DNA of 64,000 bases from an uncultured Prochlorococcus sp. GTDB lineage: Bacteria; Cyanobacteriota; Cyanobacteriia; PCC-6307; Cyanobiaceae. Positions within the stretch are counted from its first letter, which is position 1; each line of letters begins with the position of its first letter. The notes under the pieces were generated by a model, which had not been told where the DNA came from, made no database searches, and was given only the letters and a program-made list of their open reading frames with translations. Shown in pieces: positions 56,352-64,000 of this stretch. The DNA lies in NCBI GenBank assembly GCA_902518475.1, contig CABYGI010000001.1:124001-188000 (forward strand), given 5' to 3'. Position numbers and translations under genes: made by a program.

Positions 56352-56768
56352 TTGGATTCCTTCGATTCAGCTACGAAAAGGTTCAGAATTCCCTTATTAA
56401 ATGATTCGGTATCTGCAGGATTTCCTTCTCCCGCAGACGACTATACAGAAGAAAATATTGATTTAAATGAACATTTAATATCTAATCCATTTAGCACTTT
56501 TTTTCTTAGAGTTAAAGGTGACTCAATGATAAATGCAGGAATTAAAGATAAAGATTTAATAATAGTAGACAAGAGTTTAATAGCAAAGCCAGGGAATATT
56601 ATCATTGCGATGATAGACGGGGAATTTACAATAAAAAGATTATCTATAAAAAATGATGAATTATATTTAAAAGCAGAAAATCATAATTATCCTGATTTTA
56701 GATTTAAAAACCATATTGATGTACAGATATGGGGAGTTGTTATTTATTCAATACATAGCTATTTATGA
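56352..56768 (+). CDS. umuD: UmuD-like self-processing protein (S24 peptidase)
   Basis: A 138-residue partner of DNA polymerase V. It has no helix-turn-helix, so it is UmuD, not LexA. The cleavage site is A22-G23 (SVSAGFPSPA), and the catalytic dyad is Ser58 (VKGDSMINAG) and Lys95 (GEFTIKRL), matching the spacing in E. coli UmuD. The start is TTG at 56352. It overlaps umuC by 4 bases and has a LexA-type box directly upstream. Confidence 0.93.
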   Translation: MDSFDSATKRFRIPLLNDSVSAGFPSPADDYTEENIDLNEHLISNPFSTFFLRVKGDSMINAGIKDKDLIIVDKSLIAKPGNIIIAMIDGEFTIKRLSIKNDELYLKAENHNYPDFRFKNHIDVQIWGVVIYSIHSYL

Positions 56769-58051
56769 GAATTTCAAGTATTAATGCTATAGCTCTAATA
56801 GATGCTAATAATTTTTATGCGTCATGTGAACAAAATATTAATCCTCATTTGAGAAATAAACCAGTAGTAATTTTATCTAATAATGACGGATGTATCATTG
56901 CTAGAAGTCCTGAAGCTCGAGCTTTAAAAATTAAAATGGGAACTCCTTATTTTAAGGTCAAAGAAAAATTAAATAAATTAGATGTAGCAGTTTTAAGCTC
57001 AAACTACTCGCTTTACGGCGATATGAGCAGAAGACTAATGAATTTACTAAAAAACTACTGCGAACAAATAGAGATTTATTCTATTGATGAAGCATTTGTT
57101 TCAATTTCTAGACCAAATGATAAAAATCTATATCCTTGGGCAAGAAGCATAAGATCATCAATATATCAGAATCTAGGGATTACCATAACAGTAGGAATAG
57201 GAGAAAATAAAGTAAGAGCAAAAATTGCTAATAAATTAGCTAAAAATATTGATTATTCAGCTGGAATATTTGATTTATCGAGGACCAGAAATGAGAATAA
57301 TTATTTAAAAAGAATTAGCGTAGATAAGATATGGGGAGTCGGGAAACAAACCTCTAATTGGTTGCAAAGTAAAGGTATTAAAAATGCAAAAGAATTAAGA
57401 GATATGGAAGAAAATGAAATCATTAAGAAATTAGGCATAGTAGGAAAAAGATTACAATTAGAACTGAAAGGTTATAAATGTCTGCCTATAGAAAAAAACA
57501 AGAAATCAAAAAAAGAAATTCAGGTAAGCAGGAGTTTCGGTACTCCTGTCACAAAATTAGAAGACTTAACTCAAGCACTGGCGACTCACGCAATAAAAGC
57601 TTCTGAAAAAATGAGAAGTCAAAAATTGCAATCATCTGATATTAGAGTATTTGCCAGAACCAGTAAATATTCAAGTCAAAATTATCAAAGAAGCGTTCAT
57701 AGAAAACTTTCAAATGCAACAGACGACACAAACAGCATTTTAAAAATAGTAGTTGAATTATCTAAAGAAATTTATAATCCTGAATATAAATTTTCAAAAG
57801 CTGGTGTTTTAATGCAGGATTTAACTAATAGCGAATATTTACAGCAATCAGTTATCAATTACAAATCTCAGAAAGATCTGAAAAAATCAGCAAATCTAAT
57901 GAGAACTATTGATTTATTAAATAAAAGATTTAATAACAATGCAATTACATGGGCTATTACAAAAAAGCCAAAAAGTTGGATGATGAATAAGAATTTCTTA
58001 AGTCGCTCATCTACAACTGATATAGACCAGATCCCAACTATAGTAAAATAA
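56765..58051 (+). CDS. umuC: DNA polymerase V catalytic subunit UmuC (Y family)
   Basis: A 428-residue translesion polymerase. Metal-binding ALIDANNFYASCEQ is near 11-24, YSIDEAFVS near 103-111 (catalytic Asp/Glu), and the thumb/little finger has IWGVGKQTSNWLQSKGI and SRSFGTPVTKLEDL. The C-terminal domain (about 380-428) carries WMMNKNFLSRSSTTDIDQIP, typical of the UmuC family. It is coupled to umuD and followed after 7 bases by the HExxH gene. Confidence 0.95.
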   Translation: MRISSINAIALIDANNFYASCEQNINPHLRNKPVVILSNNDGCIIARSPEARALKIKMGTPYFKVKEKLNKLDVAVLSSNYSLYGDMSRRLMNLLKNYCEQIEIYSIDEAFVSISRPNDKNLYPWARSIRSSIYQNLGITITVGIGENKVRAKIANKLAKNIDYSAGIFDLSRTRNENNYLKRISVDKIWGVGKQTSNWLQSKGIKNAKELRDMEENEIIKKLGIVGKRLQLELKGYKCLPIEKNKKSKKEIQVSRSFGTPVTKLEDLTQALATHAIKASEKMRSQKLQSSDIRVFARTSKYSSQNYQRSVHRKLSNATDDTNSILKIVVELSKEIYNPEYKFSKAGVLMQDLTNSEYLQQSVINYKSQKDLKKSANLMRTIDLLNKRFNNNAITWAITKKPKSWMMNKNFLSRSSTTDIDQIPTIVK

Positions 58052-58058
58052 AAAAAAT

Positions 58059-58526
58059 ATGGAATTTATTATATTTTTAAGCAAATTAGATAAAGAGATT
58101 CTTGCCTTATTAATAAAAGCAAACTACATAGTTGAAGAAAATAAAATTGAATGTCTCTTAAATAAAGAAATAAAAGGACTACATAATTTTGTAGAAAATA
58201 AAATAATAATATGCACTGAAAATGCAAAAAGGAAAACAAATTATAGAAATGAAAAGAAAAGACCAAACAAGGATAATTTCAAAACAGAATTGGCAATAAG
58301 AAAAGCATTAAGACATGAAGCTACTCATGCGATTCAAAAATGTAACAACAATAAGACAGTAGGTGATATAAAAAATTTAGAAGGTAAATTAAATCAAAGC
58401 AAGAGGAAATCATTAGAGTTCTCTACTTCCAATTTTTCTGGAACTTATGCAAAAGAAGTAGAAGCTTATATTCTTGAAGATAAGCCTAAAAAGGTAAAAA
58501 ATATGATTAAAAAATACTGCCTATAA
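58059..58526 (+). CDS. Unknown protein with HExxH zinc-peptidase motif, third gene of the umuDC cluster
   Basis: A 155-residue basic, soluble protein with no signal peptide or membrane segment beyond a mildly hydrophobic N-terminus. Residues 82-95 read KALRHEATHAIQKC: a complete HExxH (86-90) in an amphipathic helix, followed by EVEAYILED (133-141), which could supply the third ligand. Cys95 just after the motif and the layout recall the small Atp23/M76 peptidases, but this is a loose resemblance only. It starts 7 bases after umuC, so it is very likely part of the LexA-boxed transcript. Function unknown; a DNA-damage-linked peptidase is a hypothesis. Confidence 0.7.
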   Translation: MEFIIFLSKLDKEILALLIKANYIVEENKIECLLNKEIKGLHNFVENKIIICTENAKRKTNYRNEKKRPNKDNFKTELAIRKALRHEATHAIQKCNNNKTVGDIKNLEGKLNQSKRKSLEFSTSNFSGTYAKEVEAYILEDKPKKVKNMIKKYCL

Positions 58527-58542
58527 ATTTAAATAAAACATA

Positions 58543-60576
58543 TTAACTAGCAATAAAATTTCCACAGCGTTGTTTGTCTAAAAAATTTATATGTTGTCTT
58601 TCTAAATAATATAATTCCTGAAATTTAATGGCATCTGAGTTTAAATCCTTAAAAAGATCATCTATCTCTTTATTATTGTCTGATAAACCTGAAGAGGGAT
58701 TATCAATCAATATAGATATACAATTTTCTAAAGTTTTTAATCTTTGAGATCCCCAAGATTCGATCAAGTGTCTACATCTTTTTAAAGAATTATATTTCTC
58801 AAGGAGTGATAAAGTTCCAAGCAAATTATCTTTAGGATTACTAAGCAACGTTAAGAACAATTCATTTGGGTTAATAAAATTATTAATTTTGTTTGATGAG
58901 TCGGGATTATTAAGAGCTAAGTAGTCAGGTAGAAGTGAAATTAGGTTGAGGGCAGAAAATTCTTTAAGAAGAATTTGACTATTTGATTGTTTTAATTCGT
59001 TTATATAATTTAAACCCAAATTATTTTGTTCAATTTTTGAAATAGTTTCCCATAAATTTTGAATAAATTTAGTATTAAAACTATTAATTTCTCTTTTTAG
59101 AAATTCATCGCGAATAAAAAGCCGAAGATCCGGACAATGCAAATAATAAAATATTATTTCGGATTCATTTTTTTCGCGCCGAGAAATTTCATTTGGTTGT
59201 TCGAATTTTTTTGATCTACCATGCCAACGAAATCCTTTTACTTGATTTCGTAAATCTTGTTCAAACTGTATCGCTAATCTTGCTTGCCCCTTACTCAACC
59301 TTTCGGAAACTTTTTGTAAGTAATGTGTTCTTGTTGATGATTGAGGTAATTTACTCAATAATTTCACCAATAAAGAAATAACACACTGAAAATTTTCAGA
59401 CTTAGTTAAATCTTTATCTTTAAAAATCTGATCAATCTCCCAATCAATCCAATAGGATGCATTATCAATTAAGTTAAAATAATCTTCTCGAGTATGACTA
59501 TTCAAAAATTCGTCTGGATCTTTAAAATTATTAAGTTGAAGTATCTTAAGATTAATTTGATCATGGATAGATAAGCTTTCGACTTCTTTTATTACTCTTT
59601 TTGTTGCTAATATTCCTGCATTATCAGAATCAAAATTCAAGATTATATTTTTATTATCTGTACATCTACATAGTTGGGAGATTTGATACTTATTTAAAGC
59701 GGTACCAAGGGAAGCTACGGAATTAGAAATGCCTTTTGAGTGAAGAGAAATTACATCAAAGTATCCTTCAACAATAATAGCTTTATCTCTTTTTCTTATA
59801 TTGCTTGATGCTTTTTCAAATGCAAATAACATTTTGCCTTTTTCAAATATCTCTGATTCGGGAGAATTAAGATATTTGGGTTCCTGTCCATCAAGAGATC
59901 TTCCACCAAAGGCAACTACTCTTCCCTGCATATCATGTATTGGAACCATTAATCTATTTCTAAAACGGTCATAGACCTTATCAGAATTATCTTTAGAAAT
60001 TGCAAGACCTGAAGCCAATATAAGATTAATAGGAAATTTTTCTACCTTGGATAGATAATTAAATAAATCATTCCATGAATTTGGAGCAAAACCTAATTCA
60101 AAGTCATCAATAATTTTATTACTCAAGCTTCTTTTGGATATTAAATATCTCATAGCTTCAAGACCAAGAGAATTATTTAATTGAGACTTAAACCAATTTT
60201 TAGTTACTCTTAATATTTTATAAAGCTCCTCCTTTCTGGATAATTGTTTTTTGTAAGCTTCTACTTGGGAGCCAACAAGATTTTCAACATTAATATTATT
60301 TTTCTTAGCAAGAGAAAGCACAACATCAGAAAAATTTGCACGAGTAAATTCCATTAAAAATTTAATAGAGTTACCACCGGCGCCGCAGGAGAAACAATAA
60401 TAGAATTGTTTGCTTGGTGATACTGTCATAGATGGCTTAGTATCATCATGAAAAGGACATATTCCAACAAATTCTTTGCCTTTCTTCTTGAGAACAATAT
60501 GTTCAGATATAACGTCAACAATATCTGTTTTTTCCTTAACCTCCTGAATAGTTCTTGGATGTATAGAATGAACCAT
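58543..60576 (-). CDS. dnaG: DNA primase
   Basis: A 677-residue enzyme laying RNA primers for replication. The CHC2 zinc finger uses Cys40, His43, Cys61 and Cys64 (GICPFHDD; YYCFSCGAGG). The catalytic core has RFRNRLMVPIHDMQGRVVAFGGR near 205 and TOPRIM motifs AIIVEGYFDVISLHSKG near 260 and LNFDSDNAG near 310. The C-terminal third should bind DnaB. I use ATG at 60576; a TTG at 60591 adds five residues. Confidence 0.96.
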   Translation of the reverse strand: MVHSIHPRTIQEVKEKTDIVDVISEHIVLKKKGKEFVGICPFHDDTKPSMTVSPSKQFYYCFSCGAGGNSIKFLMEFTRANFSDVVLSLAKKNNINVENLVGSQVEAYKKQLSRKEELYKILRVTKNWFKSQLNNSLGLEAMRYLISKRSLSNKIIDDFELGFAPNSWNDLFNYLSKVEKFPINLILASGLAISKDNSDKVYDRFRNRLMVPIHDMQGRVVAFGGRSLDGQEPKYLNSPESEIFEKGKMLFAFEKASSNIRKRDKAIIVEGYFDVISLHSKGISNSVASLGTALNKYQISQLCRCTDNKNIILNFDSDNAGILATKRVIKEVESLSIHDQINLKILQLNNFKDPDEFLNSHTREDYFNLIDNASYWIDWEIDQIFKDKDLTKSENFQCVISLLVKLLSKLPQSSTRTHYLQKVSERLSKGQARLAIQFEQDLRNQVKGFRWHGRSKKFEQPNEISRREKNESEIIFYYLHCPDLRLFIRDEFLKREINSFNTKFIQNLWETISKIEQNNLGLNYINELKQSNSQILLKEFSALNLISLLPDYLALNNPDSSNKINNFINPNELFLTLLSNPKDNLLGTLSLLEKYNSLKRCRHLIESWGSQRLKTLENCISILIDNPSSGLSDNNKEIDDLFKDLNSDAIKFQELYYLERQHINFLDKQRCGNFIAS

Positions 60577-60670
60577 TGGGATTATTATCAAAAAATAAAT
60601 AATGATTTATTTGTTATAGGTCAAAATCTAATAAGAATCTACATAATTTCACAATAAAACTATTTTTTAA

Positions 60671-61561
60671 ATGATAAATATCTCAGAATTAGAAAAAAAA
60701 TTTAATTCATTTAATAAGTTTAATTTGGTATTAGCCTCATTTTTCTTTAGTTTAATGACTTTGTGTGTAAAAAATATTGATAAACGAATACCTATTTATG
60801 AATTAGTTTTGTTCAGATCTTTATTAAGTCTTATTATTACATTATTCATAATTAAACAAAAAAATATAAACCCCTGGGGCAAGAATAAAAAATTACTTAT
60901 TTTAAGAGGTATTTTAGGAACATTAGCTTTAATTTGTATTTTTTATGCAATAAGAAATATGCCTCTTAGCATATCTACTGTCATTCAGTACACATATCCT
61001 ATTTTTATATCTATATTTGCTGGCATATTTATAAACGAAAAAATAAATCGGAATATAGTTTTTGCTTTGATTACTGGCTGGATTGGAATATTAGTAATAT
61101 TGAATCCAAGTCAATTATCAAATATTAACGTTGAAATTGAAAATGTTTCGATTTCAATTGCATTTCTTGGTGCAATATGCACCGCACTAGCTTACGTTAC
61201 GGTTAAAAAACTTTCATTTACTGAAAATGTTTATGTAATTATTGAATATTTTCCACTAATTTCTTTTATAACTTTATCGCCGATTGTACTAATTAACTGG
61301 GTCACCCCTAATTGGAATGAATTATTTTGGATAATTGGCATTGGCTTATTCACGCAATTAGGTCAAACATTCTTAACTATAGGATTAAAAAAATTACCTG
61401 CCTCTGAAGCTTCAACAGTTAACTATTTACAAGTATTGTTTGGATCAGTTTGGGGTGTTTTGTTTTTTCGTGAAATAATAAACATAAAATTCTTTTTAGG
61501 TGCTTTACTAGTTTTATTAGGAACTATTATATCTTCAACCAAAATACGCAAAAGGATATAA
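60671..61561 (+). CDS. EamA/DMT-family transporter
   Basis: A 296-residue membrane protein with about ten helices arranged as two five-helix EamA repeats, the first starting near 17 (FNLVLASFFFSLMTLCVKNI) and the second near 156. Typical EamA blocks are YELVLFRSLLSLIITL, MPLSISTVIQYTYPIFISIFAGIFINEKI and SEASTVNYLQVLFGSVWGVLFFREI. Relatives export amino acids, nucleobases or other metabolites; the substrate is unknown. It is divergent from dnaG. Confidence 0.87.
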   Translation: MINISELEKKFNSFNKFNLVLASFFFSLMTLCVKNIDKRIPIYELVLFRSLLSLIITLFIIKQKNINPWGKNKKLLILRGILGTLALICIFYAIRNMPLSISTVIQYTYPIFISIFAGIFINEKINRNIVFALITGWIGILVILNPSQLSNINVEIENVSISIAFLGAICTALAYVTVKKLSFTENVYVIIEYFPLISFITLSPIVLINWVTPNWNELFWIIGIGLFTQLGQTFLTIGLKKLPASEASTVNYLQVLFGSVWGVLFFREIINIKFFLGALLVLLGTIISSTKIRKRI

Positions 61562-61585
61562 TATAAAAAAAATACTTTCTAAGTG

Positions 61586-61936
61586 ATGAAATTACTTTTG
61601 TTTACAATATTTTTCTTTTCTCCATTTCTTCAAGCAAAAGCATCAACTCCAAAGGCTTCAACTTGTACTAGAAAAGAATACAGAGAAGAATATATTCCTG
61701 GAACACAATCAAGTCCGGGCTATGTAAAAAATTATGTAGTTGATATAGAAATCCCATGTGGAGGTGAGCAAGCTCAAAAAATTGATGACAATGATTGCAG
61801 CGAAGGTTCAGTTATTGGAGGCCTTCTTGGGGCTGGATTAGCTCTGTCCTCTTCTAGAGGAAAAGATAGGTTCTGGGCAGTACCTGCAGGAGGAACTGCA
61901 GGGGCACTAATTGGTTGTCAAGTGGATGGTGGTTAA
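61586..61936 (+). CDS. Secreted protein with glycine-zipper-like C-terminus
   Basis: About 116 residues. An N-terminal signal peptide (residues 2-19, KLLLFTIFFFSPFLQAKA) suggests export. The mature part has four cysteines (in STCTRKEY, IPCGGEQ, DDCSEG and IGCQVDGG) that could form two disulfides, and a glycine-rich stretch SVIGGLLGAGLALSSSRG...GGTAGALIG reminiscent of glycine-zipper (surface/outer-membrane) proteins. I use the ATG at 61586 rather than the GTG three bases earlier. It abuts ruvA. Function unknown. Confidence 0.72.
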   Translation: MKLLLFTIFFFSPFLQAKASTPKASTCTRKEYREEYIPGTQSSPGYVKNYVVDIEIPCGGEQAQKIDDNDCSEGSVIGGLLGAGLALSSSRGKDRFWAVPAGGTAGALIGCQVDGG

Positions 61937-62614
61937 TTGATTAGTTGGATTAGTGGAGAACTAGTTGATATTTGGCAAACTAATCAAAGATTTTTTGTTT
62001 TAATTAATTGTCAAGGATTAGGATACGAAATACAAATACTTGAAACCTTTTTTCTTAAATTAAATACAAGTCAGATATCTAATAAAAACATCACTCTTTG
62101 GATAAAACAAATTAAGAAAGAAGATTCAGATTTGTTATTTGGCTTTACATCAAAAGAACAAAAGGATTTCTTTATTGAAATTTTAAGTATTAGAGGTGTT
62201 GGATCTCAAATTGGTATGGGGATGTTAAATAAATTTTCCATTACTGAAGTTATCCAGGCTATAAAAACGCAAAACAAAAAATTAATTTGTTCTGTCCCTG
62301 GTATAGGTCAAAAAATGAGTGAAAGATTAATTTTAGAATTAAAAAGTAAATTTAAAAGTGAAATTCTATTTGAAAAAGAAAAAAGCAAAGATGAATTAGA
62401 GATTAAGGATCCTGAAATCATTAAAATGATTCAGGACGTTCAGTTAACCCTTCAATCATTAAATTACAAAGATAAAGAAATAAAACCTATCATGCCAATT
62501 CTTTTTAAAGAGGTGGATCTCCTTTCTAAAAAAGAAAATAATTTATCATTTGAAAATTTATTGAAAATAGCTATGAATTATTTAGATAATGTTAGTAGTA
62601 ATATCGTTAGATGA
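61937..62614 (+). CDS. ruvA: Holliday junction branch migration protein RuvA
   Basis: A 225-residue junction-recognition subunit that directs RuvB in homologous recombination. The N-terminal OB domain begins MISWISGELVDIWQTN, the helix-hairpin-helix region includes LSIRGVGSQIGMGML near 88-102 and CSVPGIGQKMSERLILELKSK near 117-137, and a C-terminal domain binds RuvB. The start is TTG immediately after the preceding stop. Confidence 0.95.
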   Translation: MISWISGELVDIWQTNQRFFVLINCQGLGYEIQILETFFLKLNTSQISNKNITLWIKQIKKEDSDLLFGFTSKEQKDFFIEILSIRGVGSQIGMGMLNKFSITEVIQAIKTQNKKLICSVPGIGQKMSERLILELKSKFKSEILFEKEKSKDELEIKDPEIIKMIQDVQLTLQSLNYKDKEIKPIMPILFKEVDLLSKKENNLSFENLLKIAMNYLDNVSSNIVR

Positions 62615-62646
62615 CGTAGTATCATATAGTTAAAGGAAATAAATTT

Positions 62647-62916
62647 ATGTCATTAGATACAGCCGAAAAACAAAAGCTGATTGAAACTCATCAAGTGCAT
62701 CCAACTGATACAGGATCCGTTGAAGTACAAGTGGCAATGCTCTCAAAAAGGATATCGAAATTAAGTGACCACCTTCAAGGAAATATTCATGATTTCGCTT
62801 CAAGGCAAGGACTTTTAAAAATGATTGGTAAAAGGAAAAGATTACTATCTTACATTAAAGACAAAAACGTTAATAAGTATCAGGATTTAGTTAAGAAAAT
62901 TGGAATCAGAGGATGA
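62647..62916 (+). CDS. rpsO: 30S ribosomal protein S15
   Basis: An 89-residue small-subunit protein binding the central domain of 16S r[31 protein letters not shown] is near 17-44 and [19 protein letters not shown] near 54-72. An AAAGGAA ribosome-binding site precedes the ATG. It is followed 9 bases later by the PAM68-family gene. Confidence 0.97.
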   Translation: MSLDTAEKQKLIETHQVHPTDTGSVEVQVAMLSKRISKLSDHLQGNIHDFASRQGLLKMIGKRKRLLSYIKDKNVNKYQDLVKKIGIRG

Positions 62917-62925
62917 TTTCCCTTA

Positions 62926-63375
62926 ATGAAAAAGAAGCAATCCAAAAAAAAGACACAAAATAAAAAGAAAAAAAATATTCCTGAGAAATCTGCTTTTACT
63001 AGCTTAGAAAAAACACCTAATAAAGTAATTACACAAAAGCGATCATCAACGGGGATACCTAAATATGTTGCTGATAGAATGGCAAGAAGAATATTTTTTA
63101 CAGCTGGAATACCGACAATACTAGGAATGTCGGTTTTTGTTGTTAGCTACATTATTGTTACAAGAAATATTGCTGAAATACCTCCTTCATCAACAATTGC
63201 AATTTCAGCTTTGTTTTTCTTATTAGGTTTAGCAGGTTTAAGTTTTGGAATATTATCAGCTAGTTGGGATAGGGAGCCTGGGTCATTTTTCGGTATTGAA
63301 AATATTCCCATGAATATACAAAGAGCAAAAGCAGCCTTTAAACCTGCAACTCAAAATTATGATGAGAATGGTTAA
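62926..63375 (+). CDS. PAM68 family protein
   Basis: A 149-residue protein with a Lys-rich N-terminus (1-30), a conserved IPKYVADRMARRIFFTAGIPT segment (about 45-64), and two membrane helices (about 63-82 and 93-113), followed by SWDREPGSFFGIENI. PAM68 proteins assist photosystem II assembly in plants and cyanobacteria (also listed as DUF3464). It shares a transcript direction with ruvA and rpsO and converges on dnaE. Confidence 0.88.
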   Translation: MKKKQSKKKTQNKKKKNIPEKSAFTSLEKTPNKVITQKRSSTGIPKYVADRMARRIFFTAGIPTILGMSVFVVSYIIVTRNIAEIPPSSTIAISALFFLLGLAGLSFGILSASWDREPGSFFGIENIPMNIQRAKAAFKPATQNYDENG

Positions 63376-63376
63376 T

Positions 63377-64000
63377 CTAAGAAACTAAAGATTTCAAATT
63401 AACTCGGAATGATTTGTCTTCTAATAATTTGCATGCTCCTTTAATATCACCTATACAAAATTGTTCCCCAAATTTAACATAGGTAACATTATTTTTATTT
63501 CTTACTGCTGCTAAAACTGGAATCTTGATTCCACATCTACCTTTATCTGGTTTAAATTTAATTAAACAGTCTCTCAAAGTATTTTGTACTCTTACATCTG
63601 AGGCTTGTGAGCTTTCAAGATTAATAATAAGCAATTTAAGATTATCTATTTCTCTACAATCATCAATAATTAATTGAGTCTTATCACTTTTCTTATCTAT
63701 TGTTCCCCACACTAATAATCTAGTATCAGTCAATAGAAATTCTGATAATCTGACATAGGTTTTTGGGAAAACTATTGCTTCGCAACTTCCAGAAAGATCT
63801 TCTAGCTGAACTATAGCCATCCTATCTCCTTTTCTCGTTGTGATTTGCTTCAAATCAGGGATCATTCCAACTAAAGAGACTTTGGTTCTATCTTTTGTTT
63901 CTTCTAACTGAGATATGCTTATGGGTGATATAAGTTTTGCTGGCTTAGTTAAATGCTTTAGAGGATGATCAGATAAATAAAAGCCTAATAGCTGCTTCTC
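63377..64000 (-). CDS. dnaE: DNA polymerase III alpha subunit, C-terminal fragment (5' end outside window)
   Basis: The frame is open to the right edge; about 207 C-terminal residues are visible, starting EKQLLGFYLSDHPLKHL, a hallmark of DnaE near its OB-fold region. Downstream comes KVSLVGMIPDLKQITTRKGDRMAIVQLEDLSGSCEAIVFP, the OB-type domain. The ATG at 63865 is internal. It is convergent with the PAM68-family gene. Confidence 0.95.
   Translation of the reverse strand, partial: EKQLLGFYLSDHPLKHLTKPAKLISPISISQLEETKDRTKVSLVGMIPDLKQITTRKGDRMAIVQLEDLSGSCEAIVFPKTYVRLSEFLLTDTRLLVWGTIDKKSDKTQLIIDDCREIDNLKLLIINLESSQASDVRVQNTLRDCLIKFKPDKGRCGIKIPVLAAVRNKNNVTYVKFGEQFCIGDIKGACKLLEDKSFRVNLKSLVS

Noticed and set aside
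1-64000. Search for CRISPR arrays, insertion sequences, prophage genes, integrases or long repeats
   Set aside because: None seen; gene content and order look like conserved picocyanobacterial core.

Overview
The window is one contiguous piece of chromosome from a marine picocyanobacterium, almost certainly a high-light-adapted Prochlorococcus or a very close relative. The evidence is the very AT-rich base composition, tightly packed and often overlapping genes, several TTG and GTG starts, photosynthesis genes (psaK, psb28, a hemJ-type protoporphyrinogen oxidase, a Gun4-domain protein, a PAM68-family protein), many small proteins of cyanobacterial DUF families, and an NtcA-type promoter before glnA. 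I see no insertion sequence, prophage, CRISPR array or rRNA. The region reads as conserved core genome rather than an island. No gene-free stretch exceeds about 220 bases.

Layout. 1-6.4 kb: the 3' part of cobN, then, on the minus strand, a flavin reductase-like gene, uvrC, hemJ and a PHP-domain gene. 6.4-15.1 kb: coaD; a coupled minus-strand operon dapF, cysteine desulfurase, DUF1995, D-Ala-D-Ala carboxypeptidase (frameshifted); leuS; and pgi (frameshifted). 15.2-22.6 kb: purN, argC, ribBA, a cyclophilin, DUF3110, dnaJ and dnaK. 22.7-29.1 kb: tRNA-Ser(GGA), then a plus-strand run of ferredoxin, inositol-monophosphatase family, hisZ, htpG, rpmB, a peroxiredoxin, DUF2499, DUF3593 and psaK. 29.1-39.6 kb: dxs, then ilvA, scpB, yggT, a MazG-like gene, pyk, an ABC permease, bioY, lspA and a membrane-anchored GTPase.

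39.5-49.7 kb: a 43-aa membrane protein and a PLP decarboxylase, tadA, a class V aminotransferase, glnA with NtcA-type promoter and strong terminator, a methyltransferase, a small conserved ORF, an anti-sigma-type ATPase, a Gun4-domain protein, mnmH, psb28, an AI-2E-family transporter and a 60-aa membrane protein. 49.7-55.4 kb (minus strand): rsmA, ispE, DUF3082, a 31-aa ORF, pdhB, secD, secF. 55.5-64 kb: an Asn/Lys-rich ORF, rlmH, a LexA-box-preceded umuD-umuC pair with a third gene encoding an HExxH protein, dnaG, an EamA transporter, a secreted glycine-zipper protein, ruvA, rpsO, a PAM68-family gene and the 3' end of dnaE.

The points most worth a second look are: the HExxH (putative metallopeptidase) protein linked to the SOS polymerase operon; two genes, pgi and the D-Ala-D-Ala carboxypeptidase, each broken by exactly one extra base in an A/T homopolymer; an scpB gene with no usable canonical start codon; and two very small membrane-protein ORFs (43 and 31 aa) that standard ORF calling would miss.
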